Positions 9,265 to 18,855 of a DNA stretch of 64,000 nucleotides are shown piece by piece. The translations under genes and the position numbers were made by a program. The DNA is taken from NCBI RefSeq assembly GCF_009909195.1, contig NZ_JAAAMU010000006.1, positions 452,048 to 516,047 of the forward strand, given 5' to 3'. Position 1 is the stretch's first letter; each line of letters opens with the position of its first letter. The DNA is from Paenibacillus sacheonensis. GTDB lineage: Bacteria > Bacillota > Bacilli > Paenibacillales > Paenibacillaceae. Below the pieces are notes generated by a model that worked only from the letters and a program-made list of their open reading frames with translations, did not search any database and was not told the origin of the DNA.

Positions 9265-10149
9265 TCAGCCTTTGACCGCGCCCACCATGAGCCCCTTGAC
9301 GAAATACCGCTGCAGAAAAGGGTACAGGAAGACGATCGGGCCGATCGTGACGACGGTCAGCGCCATCTTCATCGATTCGGACGGAATCTGCGGCATAATG
9401 CGCTGCATCGCCGCGGCATTGCTGGAGTTGCGCAGGAAATCGACGTTCGAGATGAGCGTCCGCAGGAGCAGCTGAAGCGGCTGGAGCTCTTGTTTGTCGA
9501 TGAACATCAGGCCGAGGAACCAATCGTTCCAATAGGACAGCGCCACGAACAAGCCGATCGTCGCAAGCACGGGAACGGACAGCGGAATGATGAGCCGGGA
9601 GAAGATGCGGATCTCGCTCGCTCCGTCGATTTTGGCGGATTCGTAGATCTCCTCCGGAATCGACTGCATGAAGTTGCGCATGAGGAACATGTTGAAGGCG
9701 TTCGCCATCGGCGGCAGGATCATCGCCCAGATCGTGTCCTTCAGCTCCAAGTAGCGGACGCAGATGATGTACCATGGCACGAGGCCGCCGCTGAAGAGCA
9801 TGGTCAGGATGACGTAGATGGAGAGGATGTTGCGGTACTTGAACGAGCGCCTCGCCATGACGTAGGCTCCCATGCTGTTGACGATCAGGGACAGGACGGT
9901 GCCGACCCCCGTGACGAGAATGCTGATGCCGTACGCGTCCACGATCCGGTTGGAGCCGAGGAACAGGATGCGGTACGAATCGAACGTAATATGCTTCGGT
10001 ATGAGCCCGTAGCCGTAGTTCACGATGTCGTTCTCCGTGCTGAGCGAGCCCGAGATGACCATGAGGAACGGGAACAGGCAGGCCAGGCTGAACAGCGAGA
10101 TGACGAGCATGATGACGCCTTGGGCGATCGAAAATCGTTTGGCAACCAT
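9265..10149 (-). CDS. Carbohydrate ABC transporter permease, LplC/YtcP type
   Basis: Inner-membrane permease (294 residues) with six predicted membrane helices and the EAA loop typical of importers (ESAKIDGASEIRIFSRLIIP). It should pair with the LplB-type permease at 10911-11837. The frame is open a further 48 codons upstream, but that part is encoded by a 10-bp tandem repeat. The ATG at 10149 has AGGAGG 9 bp ahead and begins MVAKRFSIAQG, so it is the real start. The family often ends in FVKGLMVGAVKG as seen here. Its distance from the LplB gene (761 bp of repeats) is unusual, since these two genes are normally adjacent. Confidence 0.92.
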   Translation of the reverse strand: MVAKRFSIAQGVIMLVISLFSLACLFPFLMVISGSLSTENDIVNYGYGLIPKHITFDSYRILFLGSNRIVDAYGISILVTGVGTVLSLIVNSMGAYVMARRSFKYRNILSIYVILTMLFSGGLVPWYIICVRYLELKDTIWAMILPPMANAFNMFLMRNFMQSIPEEIYESAKIDGASEIRIFSRLIIPLSVPVLATIGLFVALSYWNDWFLGLMFIDKQELQPLQLLLRTLISNVDFLRNSSNAAAMQRIMPQIPSESMKMALTVVTIGPIVFLYPFLQRYFVKGLMVGAVKG

Positions 10150-10170
10150 TGAGGGCAACCTCCTTTGGTG

Positions 10171-10290
10171 AAGTGTGAGCAGATAGGGCGAGAGATGGAG
10201 TGAAATGGAAAGAGATAGAGTGAGATAGAGCGATATAGGACGAAATAGAGTGAGATAGGGCGAGATAGAGTAAGGTATAGTGAGATAGGG
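10171..10290. repeat. 10-bp degenerate tandem repeat (about 12 units)
   Basis: The sequence is built from 10-bp units of the form AGTGAGATAG with point variation (AGCGATATAG, GACGAAATAG, GGCGAGATAG and so on). The period is close to one helical turn. It sits just upstream of the LplC-type permease ribosome site, inside the transporter operon, and accounts for the spurious N-terminal extension of that reading frame. Confidence 0.85.
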
Positions 10291-10482
10291 CAACGAAGGT
10301 ATGACCTGCGGTCGGTATAAAATTGGTGGCCTGCCCTAGCATCCTAACAAGCTGCGCATCTGCGAGTCAGGCATCGCATGCCGGGCGTAGTCCACTTAGC
10401 AGCATACACGCGTTCCGCTCAACAACTCCGTCCCGTGCCGCTTACTCAGCCCCTACCTTTACTCGTCTCCCGCTCCAAGCGG

Positions 10483-10671
10483 GAAATAAGTGCAAATCTG
10501 CAACTATTTCAGCGTGAAATGGCGTTTTTAGCAAAATAAGCGCGAATCTGCAACTATTTCCAACACAAACGCTTGAATCGGCTTCACACATTGAAAATAG
10601 GTGCGCTTTTGCATCTATTTATCGATGAGGCAGCGAACAACGGAAGAATAAGTGCATATTTGCAACTATTT
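10483..10671. repeat. Palindrome quartet I (four hairpins spaced 50/61/51 bp)
   Basis: Four imperfect palindromes of the type AAATAAGTGCA-nnnn-TGCAACTATTT. Their GTGC (or GCGC) cores start at 10490, 10540, 10601 and 10652, giving spacings of 50, 61 and 51 bp. The third unit has AAATAGGTGC paired with GCATCTATTT. The same geometry occurs at 18856-19043, 34009-34192 and 62926-63116. It lies inside the operon between the two permease genes. Confidence 0.85.
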
Positions 10672-10751
10672 ACTGTGGCTGCGGTGCTTGGCCGAGCTAC
10701 AACGTTGTTTCGAGCTTGAGCTGCAGATGTGAGGCGCGTTTGGGCAAAGAA

Positions 10752-10905
10752 CCGGGTTACTTTAAGGGAATGCGGTACGGTTCGCTCGACGTGCGACGGT
10801 TACTCCAGCGGGTTCCGGCGCGTCCAGCCACGAAGGACGGTTACTCCAAAGGATTCCCTGGCTCCAGCGACAAGCGGCGGTTAGTTCAACGAATTGCCCG
10901 GGGAG
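10752..10905. repeat. About 41-bp degenerate direct repeat, four copies
   Basis: Units opening with GGTTACTCCAAAGG-like sequence start near 10755, 10798, 10839 and 10879 (spacing 43, 41 and 40 bp). The last ends at the stop codon of the LplB-type permease gene. With the 10-bp repeat and palindrome quartet I they fill the 761-bp gap between the permease genes; no coding sequence is seen there. Confidence 0.6.
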
Positions 10906-10910
10906 CGGCG

Positions 10911-11837
10911 CTAGAAAATCGCCGAATCCCGATCCACCTTGCGGGCCGCATAGTTACTGGCCAGAATGAGCACGAACGCGACGACCGATTGCAGGAAGCC
11001 GGCCGCGGAGGCCATGCCGATATCGCCGGATTTACGAAGGCTGCGGTACACCAGCGTGTCGATGACATCCGTCGTCGGGAACAGCAGCGACGCATCGCCC
11101 ACCATCGCGTAAAACATTCCGAAGTCCGCGTTCATGATGCGTCCGATCGCGAGCAGCGTCAAGATCATGATGGTCGGCTTCAGCATCGGAATGCTGATGA
11201 AGCGCATCTGCTGCCAGCGGGTGGCCCCGTCGATCGAAGCGGCTTCGTAGTAAGAATTGTCGACCGACGTGAGCGCGGCCAGATAGACGATCGTGCCGTA
11301 ACCCGTCACCTTCCAGCGCACCGCGATCGTCAGGATGAGCGGCCACCAGCTCGCTTTGCTGTAGAAATCCACGCTCTGCAGGCCGAACCATTCCAGCACG
11401 CGGTTCAGCGCGCCGTTCTCGAAGTTCAGCAGGTTGTAAGTGAATACGCCGACGACGATCCAGGAGATGAAGAACGGCAGGAAGGTCAGCGATTGGGTGA
11501 TGCGCTTGAAATATTTGTTCCTCAGCTCGTTCAGCATGAGCGCGAAGCCGACTTCGAACACGAGGCCGACGCCGATGAACAGCGCGTTCAGCAGGATCGT
11601 GTTGCGCACCGCCCGGAACGCCGCGTCCGAGGACAAAATATAGTCGAAGTTGTTCAGCAGCGGATGCATCCAGTCGCTTCCCCAGATGCCTTTGCTGAAG
11701 TCGAAGTTTTTGAACGGAATGATCAGCCCCGACAACGGCAAGTAATTGAACAGGAACAGCAGCGTCGCGACGGGAAGAAACATAAGCAGCAGCTGTCGGT
11801 TGCGGACGAGCTCGCGGATGACTCCGTTTCGTTTCAT
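10911..11837 (-). CDS. Carbohydrate ABC transporter permease, LplB type
   Basis: Inner-membrane permease (308 residues) with about six hydrophobic helices and the EAA motif EAASIDGATRWQQMRFISIP. It is expected to form a heterodimer with the LplC-type permease downstream. Probably the first gene of the operon LplB, LplC, binding protein, SLH exoenzyme, all on the minus strand. A GGGGTAAGGG sequence precedes the ATG. The C terminus (ARKVDRDSAIF) resembles that of LplB/YteP proteins. Order is unusual in that the binding protein is third rather than first. No clear promoter was identified upstream. Confidence 0.92.
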   Translation of the reverse strand: MKRNGVIRELVRNRQLLLMFLPVATLLFLFNYLPLSGLIIPFKNFDFSKGIWGSDWMHPLLNNFDYILSSDAAFRAVRNTILLNALFIGVGLVFEVGFALMLNELRNKYFKRITQSLTFLPFFISWIVVGVFTYNLLNFENGALNRVLEWFGLQSVDFYSKASWWPLILTIAVRWKVTGYGTIVYLAALTSVDNSYYEAASIDGATRWQQMRFISIPMLKPTIMILTLLAIGRIMNADFGMFYAMVGDASLLFPTTDVIDTLVYRSLRKSGDIGMASAAGFLQSVVAFVLILASNYAARKVDRDSAIF

Positions 11838-12181
11838 GGGCCCTTACCCCTTCTCTTTCGGTGATAGTTTAATGATAAAGGAGCGGCCTGCCCGCTTCTA
11901 TGAGCGGATCTTATCCTTTGTAGGGCAGGATTGGCTTCGTTCGAAAAAGCTCGCCGGCGTCGGCTCCGTTCGGTCATGGCATAAGCAAGCCCGCCCTTCG
12001 CGTCGTTCGTGACGGCGATGGACGGGCTATATGGGGTTCGCGGGCATCGGCGCATCGCTTTTCTTGCAGCGAATTGCCGTCAATCGCAAATACCGGGCTC
12101 CAGTTGCGAATATGCATTAGAGATGCAAGCTCCGCTGCGTGAATCGAATCGCAAATCCGAAAGGGGGCAATCAGACCCGCG
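11838..12181. other. Divergent intergenic region
   Basis: The 344-bp space between the divergent permease operon and the DUF11-repeat gene should hold both promoters. I see no convincing -35/-10 pair, no repeat of the window-specific families and no supported small gene. Confidence 0.5.
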
Positions 12182-15100
12182 ATGCCAGCAACCATTACGG
12201 GAATCGTGTTTAACGACCTGAACCACAACGGCCAGTTCGATCCCGGCGAACCGGGAATACCGAACGCGTTCATCGTCTTGTTCAGCGCCGCCGCCGGTAC
12301 GTGTACCGTCATTCAAACGGATGCGAACGGCAATTACAGCTTCACTATAACCGTCGCCGGGACGTATACGGTCTACGAGACGGTGGCGAATCCGGGAGCG
12401 ACCTGTCCACCGACCGCGTTTACGCAGCCGGCGGGCTTTACGATGTCCAACGGTCCGCGCAAATTAACGCTTGTCGTGACCGGCGCGCAGGTCGCCGGCA
12501 ACGCGGTCCTGGCGAACAATAATTTTAGCCACGACACCGTCGCCAACCCGCTCGGCTGCACGACGAGCATGATTCAGTTCACGGGCAGGCCGTCCGTGTG
12601 GTTCAACATCAATATCGTCACGGGCTCCGCCGTCGTCCAGGGAACCGTGAATCCGCCCGTCGATATCAACGCCATCGGATACAACCCGCTGGATAACTAC
12701 ATCTACGGCTACGATCAGACGACGAATCATATCGTTCGGATCGATAACGGCGGGAACGTCATCACGCTCGCTCCGCTCCCGCCGGGGCTGCCCGCGGACG
12801 GATACAACGTCGGCACCTTCGATTTGAACGGCTTTCTCTACTTATCCGTCAATGACGGCACGCGCTTCTACGTCGTCGACCTTCGGCCCAACTCCGCCAC
12901 CTTCCTGAAGCTGGTCAGTCCCGCGAACGGCTTCTTGGAACAGACCAGCAATTTCGGCGTCGCATTGAGCCATGTGCTTAACGTCAGCGACTGGATCTAT
13001 CGTCAGCAGGACGGCAATCTGTACGGCATTACGCCGACGGGCACGATGGAGCGAATCGTACCGGCGACGGGCACGATTACGAACCTTGCGACCAGCCCCC
13101 TGCGTACCGGGCCTTTCGGAGCGGCGGCCATCGACTCGACGGGAACGATCTACGCGATCTCGAACAACGACGGCAACATCTACCGGTATACCATCGCCGG
13201 CAATTCGGCCACGGGCATTCGTTTCTCTTCCACGGTTACCTCGTCGTTTAACGATGCGACCATGTGCGCGCTGGCCACCATTAACCTGGATTTCGGCGAT
13301 GCCCCGGATACGGGTGACGGCAACGGGCCGGATAACTACTCGACGCTCTTGTCGTCGGACGGACCCCGCCACGGCTTGGTAAACGGGTTGTTCCTAGGCA
13401 CCCGGGTCACCGCGGAAGCGGACGCGCATCAAAACTTCGACGCCACCGGGGACGATATTCCGCTAGGCATACAAGACGATGGCGTATCGGTGCCGCTGCC
13501 CGTGCTCTCCGTGAACGAAGGCATCTACGCCCTGCCCGTCACGGTCACCAATACGACCGGAAGCCCGGCTAATCTCTACGGCTGGGTCGATTTCACCGGG
13601 GACGGCATCTTCCAAGCGGACGAAGCCGCGCCCGTTCAGATCGTACCTTCGCAGGCCGGCACGCAGTTTTTCGTGCTGCACTTCTTTCCGGCTCCGGGCG
13701 CCGTCAAAGCCTTGGACCACACGTTCGTCCGGGTACGGCTGACGACGGATACGCTCACGGATACGAACGCTCCGGGGCTGCCGGACACGCGAAGCGTAGG
13801 ACCCGCAACGGATGGCGAAGTGGAAGACTACTACCTGCAAATCTTCAACGCGATCGAAATCTTCATTACCAAGACGCCGTTTCCGGCGGAGGCGCTGCCC
13901 GGAGAAACGGTCATCTACCGTTTCGTCTTGACGAATCCGGCCCCCTTTCCGCTCACGAATCTCAAGGTCGAGGATTCCTTGCTCGGCTTCATCGATATCG
14001 TGTCATTCCTGCCTCCTTTCGCGACGATCGAGCTTGAAGCTGCCTTCATCGTCCCGCCGGATGCGCCGGCAGGCTCCGTGATCTTCAATACGGTCGTCGC
14101 CACGTCCGATCAGACTTTGCCGACCAAGGACGAAGCCCAGATAACCGTACTTCCCGCTTACAGCCTGGCGGTTACGAAGACGCCGGACCGTATCTCCGTC
14201 CCCCCTGGGGAGACCGTAACCTATGAGATCGCCGTCACGAATACGTCCAACGCGCCGGTGTTCAACGTCGTCGTCAAAGACGATCTCGTCGGCTTCGCCG
14301 AAGTCGTGCCGTCGCTCGCCTCCGGCGAATCCCGGTCGTTCGCGGTTCCATTCACGGTCCCGCCGGGCACGCAGGCCGGCACCGTTTTCACGAACCTGAC
14401 GGTCGCCGATTCGAACGAGACCGGTCCCGTATCCGACACGGCGACCATCGTCGTCCCGCCAATCCCGCAGGTTTACATTCTGAAGAGCGTCGAACCGCAA
14501 ATCGCCGCCCCGGGCGAAATCGTCACGTATACGATCACGGTCTCCAATGCGGGGAACGACACGCTCACGAACGTGCGGATCGTCGATCCGGAGTTGAACG
14601 TCGACCAGACTTACGAGGCGATTCGCCCGGGAGACGCGATCGTCATTACGGTTCCGTTCCAGATACCGTTAACCGCCAAGCAGGGCGACACCTTCGTGAA
14701 CGTAGCTGCCGTCACGACGAGCCAGACCGGTCCGAGTCAATCGGATGCCGTCGTGAAGGTCATCGGGCAGCCGTCCATCGCGTTGCAGAAGACGGTCTCC
14801 CTCGGACGGGCGATGCGAGGCGAAAACGTTACTTATACGTTCGTCGTGACGAACACGGGCAATACGGAGTTGACGAGCGTCAGGCTTGCCGATCCCCTCC
14901 TCGGCGTGGACCAGCTCATCGGTACGCTTGCCGCCGGTGAAAGCCGCTCGATCGAATTCCCGTTCGTCGTCCCGGCTGCCGCGACGAGTCCGTTCGTGAA
15001 TTCCGCGACGGTTACCGGCCTGTTCGAGACGCAGCCCGTAACGGATACCGACACGGAATCGCTCGATATCTTGATTCCGCCCCCCTCCTTCACGCTGGTC

Positions 15101-17311
15101 AAGACTGTCGACCAGCCGCAGGCCAATGCGGGAGACACGGTGCATTTCTTGTTCACGATCGCCAATACCGGCGGCGTCGCGCTGACGAACGTCCTCATCG
15201 CGGACCCGCTGCTCGGTTACGCCAATACGATCGAGTCGCTCCCCGCGGGCGCATCCGTCTCCGAGTCGATTCCGTTCACCGTGCCGCCCGGTTCCCCGGC
15301 CGGCTCGACATTCATCAACATCGTGACCGTCACGACGGCGCAGACCGATCCTCAGCAAGCGACGGCATCGGTCACCGTTAACGCCGAGCCCGCTATCAGG
15401 CTAACCAAAACGGCGGACGTAGACAACGTATTACCCGGCGGCACGATCAATTATACGATCACGGTTGCCAATACCGGCAATGTCGCCTTGACGAACGTCG
15501 TCGTCCGGGATGATCTTCTCGGCTTGAATGCGTCGATCGCGTCGCTCGCGATCGGTCAATCGCAGAGCTTCGTGCCTGCCTTCGTCGTGCCGCTCGCCAC
15601 GCCGGCCGGCACGGTCATTCTCAATCAAAGCTCGGCCTTCGCCGATCAGACGGATACGGTAGTCACGGATGCGCGCGTACTCGTCAATCCGCTGCCTCCG
15701 GTACTGACGATCGCGAAGACGGCAGATCTCGCTGTCGTCGCTCCCGGGGATGTCGTCACCTATTCGATTACGGTATCGAATCCGGGAACCGTCGTCTTGA
15801 CGGGCGTCGCCGTACGGGACGATACGCTCGGCTTCGCGCAGGATATCGGCACGCTGAACCCTGGCGACAGCCAGACGCTGACGGTCCCCTTCACGGTTCC
15901 CGCGGATGCGCCTGCCGGTTCCGTCATCGTCAATACGGCCGTCGCGGCTTCGGATCAGACGGATCCCGAAGAAGGCACGTCGACGGTTACGGTCGATCCA
16001 AGTCCCGGTCTGGAGGTAGGCAAGACCATCTCGCCCGCCCAAGCCTCGCCGTTCCAGACGGTCACGGCCACGATCACGGTCGCGAACACGGGCAACACCG
16101 CCTTGACGAACGTCGTTATCGCCGACGCCGCTCTCGGTTTCCGCTCCGTCATTCCGACGCTGGCCGTCGGCGCGAGCGTCTCCTTCCCGCTGCCGTTCGT
16201 CACGCCGAACGCGCCCGCGGGCACGATCCTCTCCAACACGGCGACGGCTGCTTCCAACGAGACGGGAGAGACGCCTTCGACCGCGACGCTCACCGTGACT
16301 CCCGAATTTCGGCTGAGCCTGATCAAACGGGCGGAGCCGTCCGCCGCCTTCCCGGGCGATACGGTTACGTTCACGTTCGAGCTCCGCAACGAATCGAACG
16401 CGCCGCTGACCGAATTGCGTTTTACCGACGATTTGCTCGGAATCGACCACATCGTGGACCTTATACCGGCCGGCCTCTTCGTTCTGCTGTCACGGACGTA
16501 CACGATTCCGGAGGACGCGCTCGGCGGGAGCATCATCGCCAATACCGCCGTGCTCCGCTCCGCGGAAACTTCGCCCATCACCTCTACCGCGGCGGTAACC
16601 GTGCTCGCGAGGCCGAGTCTTGCGATCAGCAAGACGGTCTTCCCGCCTATCGCATTCCCCGGCGAAGTCGTATTCTTCCGCATGGAAGGGGTCAATACCG
16701 GCAACGTGCCGCTGACGAACATCCGCTATAACGACCGATTGTTCGGCTTGGCCGGATCCGTGGTGTCGCAGAATGTCGGCGAAGTCATTACGCTCATCGC
16801 CCCGTTCGTCATACCGGCCGATGCCGTCCCGGGCGAAACGATCGTCAATACGGTGCTGGTCGACTCCGCGCAGACCGGTCCGCTCAGCGCGGCGGCGTCC
16901 GTCAAGGTCGCCGACTTGCCGCTTCACGTGACCAAGAGCGCCGACGAATCCTTGGCCTTCGTCGGCGATCAGGTTACGTTCACGATCACGACGGCCAACG
17001 TCAGCCAGATCGCCGTCAACGACGCCGTATTGACCGACATTTTGCAGGAAGGCGCTGCATTCATCCCGAACAGCGTGAAGGTCGGCGGCAATCTGGTTCT
17101 CGGTGCCGATCCGGCAGTCGGCATTCCGCTCGGCAACTTGGCGCCGGGCCAAACGATCGACGTCGTCTTCGAGGCGAACCTGACGGATGCCCCGGCCGAC
17201 GAACGGCTCGAGAATCAAGCCGCGGTCAGCTTCCGTCCGGCCGATGCGCTCCGGCGATTCACGATTCGTTCCAACGTCCTCGTCATTACGGTGGAGCAGC
17301 ACGAAGAATAA
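12182..17311 (+). CDS. Giant DUF11-repeat surface-type protein
   Basis: Protein of 1709 residues made of beta-sandwich repeats. It opens with an SdrD-B/Cna-B-like module (GIVFNDLNHNGQFDPGEPGI, about 3-100), followed by a propeller-like segment of the DUF6923 type (about 125-370), a GEVEDY-containing domain (about 375-560, with the signature DGEVEDYYLQ) and eleven DUF11-like repeats of about 100 residues. Most repeats begin with the pattern KT..(6)..PG(D/E)TVTY.(I/F).V.NTGN and contain (R/D)D.LLG. No signal peptide, SLH, LPXTG or membrane helix is visible, so the export route is unknown. Several Firmicutes DUF11 proteins share this feature and may be spore-surface or mother-cell proteins (inference). 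AAGGGGG lies 14 bp before the ATG, a long spacing. No partner genes are adjacent. Confidence 0.85.
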   Translation: MPATITGIVFNDLNHNGQFDPGEPGIPNAFIVLFSAAAGTCTVIQTDANGNYSFTITVAGTYTVYETVANPGATCPPTAFTQPAGFTMSNGPRKLTLVVTGAQVAGNAVLANNNFSHDTVANPLGCTTSMIQFTGRPSVWFNINIVTGSAVVQGTVNPPVDINAIGYNPLDNYIYGYDQTTNHIVRIDNGGNVITLAPLPPGLPADGYNVGTFDLNGFLYLSVNDGTRFYVVDLRPNSATFLKLVSPANGFLEQTSNFGVALSHVLNVSDWIYRQQDGNLYGITPTGTMERIVPATGTITNLATSPLRTGPFGAAAIDSTGTIYAISNNDGNIYRYTIAGNSATGIRFSSTVTSSFNDATMCALATINLDFGDAPDTGDGNGPDNYSTLLSSDGPRHGLVNGLFLGTRVTAEADAHQNFDATGDDIPLGIQDDGVSVPLPVLSVNEGIYALPVTVTNTTGSPANLYGWVDFTGDGIFQADEAAPVQIVPSQAGTQFFVLHFFPAPGAVKALDHTFVRVRLTTDTLTDTNAPGLPDTRSVGPATDGEVEDYYLQIFNAIEIFITKTPFPAEALPGETVIYRFVLTNPAPFPLTNLKVEDSLLGFIDIVSFLPPFATIELEAAFIVPPDAPAGSVIFNTVVATSDQTLPTKDEAQITVLPAYSLAVTKTPDRISVPPGETVTYEIAVTNTSNAPVFNVVVKDDLVGFAEVVPSLASGESRSFAVPFTVPPGTQAGTVFTNLTVADSNETGPVSDTATIVVPPIPQVYILKSVEPQIAAPGEIVTYTITVSNAGNDTLTNVRIVDPELNVDQTYEAIRPGDAIVITVPFQIPLTAKQGDTFVNVAAVTTSQTGPSQSDAVVKVIGQPSIALQKTVSLGRAMRGENVTYTFVVTNTGNTELTSVRLADPLLGVDQLIGTLAAGESRSIEFPFVVPAAATSPFVNSATVTGLFETQPVTDTDTESLDILIPPPSFTLVKTVDQPQANAGDTVHFLFTIANTGGVALTNVLIADPLLGYANTIESLPAGASVSESIPFTVPPGSPAGSTFINIVTVTTAQTDPQQATASVTVNAEPAIRLTKTADVDNVLPGGTINYTITVANTGNVALTNVVVRDDLLGLNASIASLAIGQSQSFVPAFVVPLATPAGTVILNQSSAFADQTDTVVTDARVLVNPLPPVLTIAKTADLAVVAPGDVVTYSITVSNPGTVVLTGVAVRDDTLGFAQDIGTLNPGDSQTLTVPFTVPADAPAGSVIVNTAVAASDQTDPEEGTSTVTVDPSPGLEVGKTISPAQASPFQTVTATITVANTGNTALTNVVIADAALGFRSVIPTLAVGASVSFPLPFVTPNAPAGTILSNTATAASNETGETPSTATLTVTPEFRLSLIKRAEPSAAFPGDTVTFTFELRNESNAPLTELRFTDDLLGIDHIVDLIPAGLFVLLSRTYTIPEDALGGSIIANTAVLRSAETSPITSTAAVTVLARPSLAISKTVFPPIAFPGEVVFFRMEGVNTGNVPLTNIRYNDRLFGLAGSVVSQNVGEVITLIAPFVIPADAVPGETIVNTVLVDSAQTGPLSAAASVKVADLPLHVTKSADESLAFVGDQVTFTITTANVSQIAVNDAVLTDILQEGAAFIPNSVKVGGNLVLGADPAVGIPLGNLAPGQTIDVVFEANLTDAPADERLENQAAVSFRPADALRRFTIRSNVLVITVEQHEE

Positions 17312-17326
17312 CATCCGCGTACGGGT

Positions 17327-17390
17327 GGTTCGACGGTTAGATGGTTCGACGGTTCGATGGTTCGATGTTTCGATGGTTCGACGGTTCGAG
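17327..17390. repeat. 8/16-bp tandem repeat after the DUF11 gene
   Basis: Eight copies of GGTTCGAC/GGTTCGAT-like octamers, grouped in four 16-bp units (GGTTCGACGGTTCGAT and variants), start 16 bp after the DUF11 stop codon. Further downstream GCGTCAG recurs loosely (about 17510-17565). No gene is seen in 17312-17663. Confidence 0.8.
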
Positions 17391-17585
17391 GGTCAGCCGT
17401 AGTTGGCAGTCGAACCGCCTCTTGCAGGCTGAGCGTATATTGCCGGGCCAATTGCTTGCAATGGCCTCTCCTTATTTATGTCGCGCGGGTCAGTGCGTCC
17501 GGCTCCCTTTCGCGTCAGCGCATTAGCTGCGTCAGTTGCGTCAGCGCGTTAGTCGCGTCAGCTGCTGCGCAAAGCGAACGCAAAA

Positions 17586-17618
17586 CAGCCCGGCGTCAAC
17601 TTCTATGGCGCCGGGCTG
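17586..17618 (-). terminator. Terminator of fbaA (probably bidirectional)
   Basis: Inverted repeat CAGCCCGGCG / CGCCGGGCTG, followed on the minus strand by TTTTG and on the plus strand by TTTATG. It serves the aldolase gene and may also end transcription from the DUF11 gene. Confidence 0.85.
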
Positions 17619-17663
17619 TTTATGTGATGCGACTCCGCCGCGGATGCGGCGTGTGCGCGGTTA

Positions 17664-18521
17664 TTACGCTTTGTTCGAAGAACCGAACTCGCGCATTTTG
17701 CCTACGACGGTCGCTTTGATCGCATCGCGGCCTGGCGTAAGGAATTTACGCGGATCGTATACTTCGTCGTTCTTGGCCAATACGGCGCGAACGGCTTTCG
17801 TGAACTCGATTTGGTTCTCGGTGTTGACGTTGATTTTCGCCGTGCCGAGGGAGATCGATTTCTTGATTTGCTCCGTAGGGATACCTGTGCCGCCGTGAAG
17901 AACGAGCGGTACGCCTGCAGTTTGGCAAATTTCTTCCATTTCTTTGAAGCCCAGGTTAGGCAGGCCTTTGTAAGGACCGTGAACGGAGCCCAGAGCCGGT
18001 GCCAAGCAGTCGATGCCCGTGCGGTCAACGAGTTCTTTGCATTCTTTCGGATCCGCATAGATAACGCCGTCAGCGACTACGTCATCTTCTTGTCCGCCGA
18101 CCGTTCCCAGCTCGGCTTCAACGGAAATGCCGCGCTCGTGCGCGTAAGCGACGACTTCGCTCGTGATGCGGATGTTATCTTCGAAAGGACCGTGCGAAGC
18201 ATCGATCATGACGGACGTGAAGCCCGCGTCGATCGCTTCTTTGCATTTTTCTACGCTGGAACCGTGGTCGAGGTGAATCGCGACCGGTACGGTCACTTTC
18301 ATTTCTTCGATCAGGGAGCCAACGATTGCCGTAACGACTTTGAAGCCGCCCATATAACGAGCCGCGCCTTCGGATACGCCCAGGATAACCGGGGATTTCT
18401 CGGATTCAGCCGCAGCCAGGATCGCTTGCGTCCACTCCAAGTTGTTGATGTTGAACTGGCCTACAGCGTAACCTTCTTTAAGTGCTTTATCCAGCATGCC
18501 TTTCATCGATTCCAATGCCAT
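17664..18521 (-). CDS. fbaA: Fructose-1,6-bisphosphate aldolase, class II
   Basis: Zinc-dependent glycolytic/gluconeogenic aldolase cleaving fructose 1,6-bisphosphate to glyceraldehyde 3-phosphate and dihydroxyacetone phosphate, in the cytoplasm. The 285-residue length equals that of Bacillus FbaA. Visible signatures are the zinc/substrate motif HLDHGS, the ASHGPFEDN loop, the LHGGTGIP phosphate-binding segment and INVNTENQ near the C terminus. AGGAGG stands ahead of the ATG. It is flanked by its own promoter (18589-18617) and terminator, so it is likely monocistronic. Class II tagatose-bisphosphate aldolases are close relatives, but length and motifs fit FbaA best. Confidence 0.95.
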   Translation of the reverse strand: MALESMKGMLDKALKEGYAVGQFNINNLEWTQAILAAAESEKSPVILGVSEGAARYMGGFKVVTAIVGSLIEEMKVTVPVAIHLDHGSSVEKCKEAIDAGFTSVMIDASHGPFEDNIRITSEVVAYAHERGISVEAELGTVGGQEDDVVADGVIYADPKECKELVDRTGIDCLAPALGSVHGPYKGLPNLGFKEMEEICQTAGVPLVLHGGTGIPTEQIKKSISLGTAKINVNTENQIEFTKAVRAVLAKNDEVYDPRKFLTPGRDAIKATVVGKMREFGSSNKA

Positions 18522-18588
18522 CAGTACAGCCTCCTACGCCTATTTTACTTTCTATAGCCATGCAACTGCGTGCCGACCCATACAGCTT

Positions 18589-18617
18589 ATCATCTCGCAT
18601 TTGACGTTCTCCGTCAA
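18589..18617 (-). promoter_or_regulatory. fbaA promoter with an overlapping perfect dyad
   Basis: On the minus strand TTGACG (-35), a 17-bp spacer and GATGAT (-10). The -35 is one arm of a perfect inverted repeat TTGACG-GAGAA-CGTCAA (18601-18617), so a dimeric repressor could bind over the -35. The dyad is seen directly; the regulator is unknown. Confidence 0.55.
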
Positions 18618-18855
18618 CTTGTCCGCCCTCGAAATTCCACGATCAATCGACAATTTGTCGAAAAATTTTGCGATACGGCAGCGCAAAACTCCGAAAGCCG
18701 CGCGTTTTCGCTCCTGTCCCGTATAAGAATGGCGCAGATTCCCATTATCGTTTTCATCCTAATTTGTCCCGGTTGGTCGCCTGCCATACGTCTCGCCACC
18801 TTTACTCTACTCCAGGTATTCCGGTCTGAATGGAGTTTGCGACTGCCTCGTAGAT

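Noticed and set aside
10483..10671. CRISPR array interpretation of the regularly spaced palindromes and 51-bp arrays
   Set aside because: Only four imperfect units with unequal fixed spacings in the quartets; in the 51-bp arrays the spacers are also repeated, not unique, and no cas genes are present.
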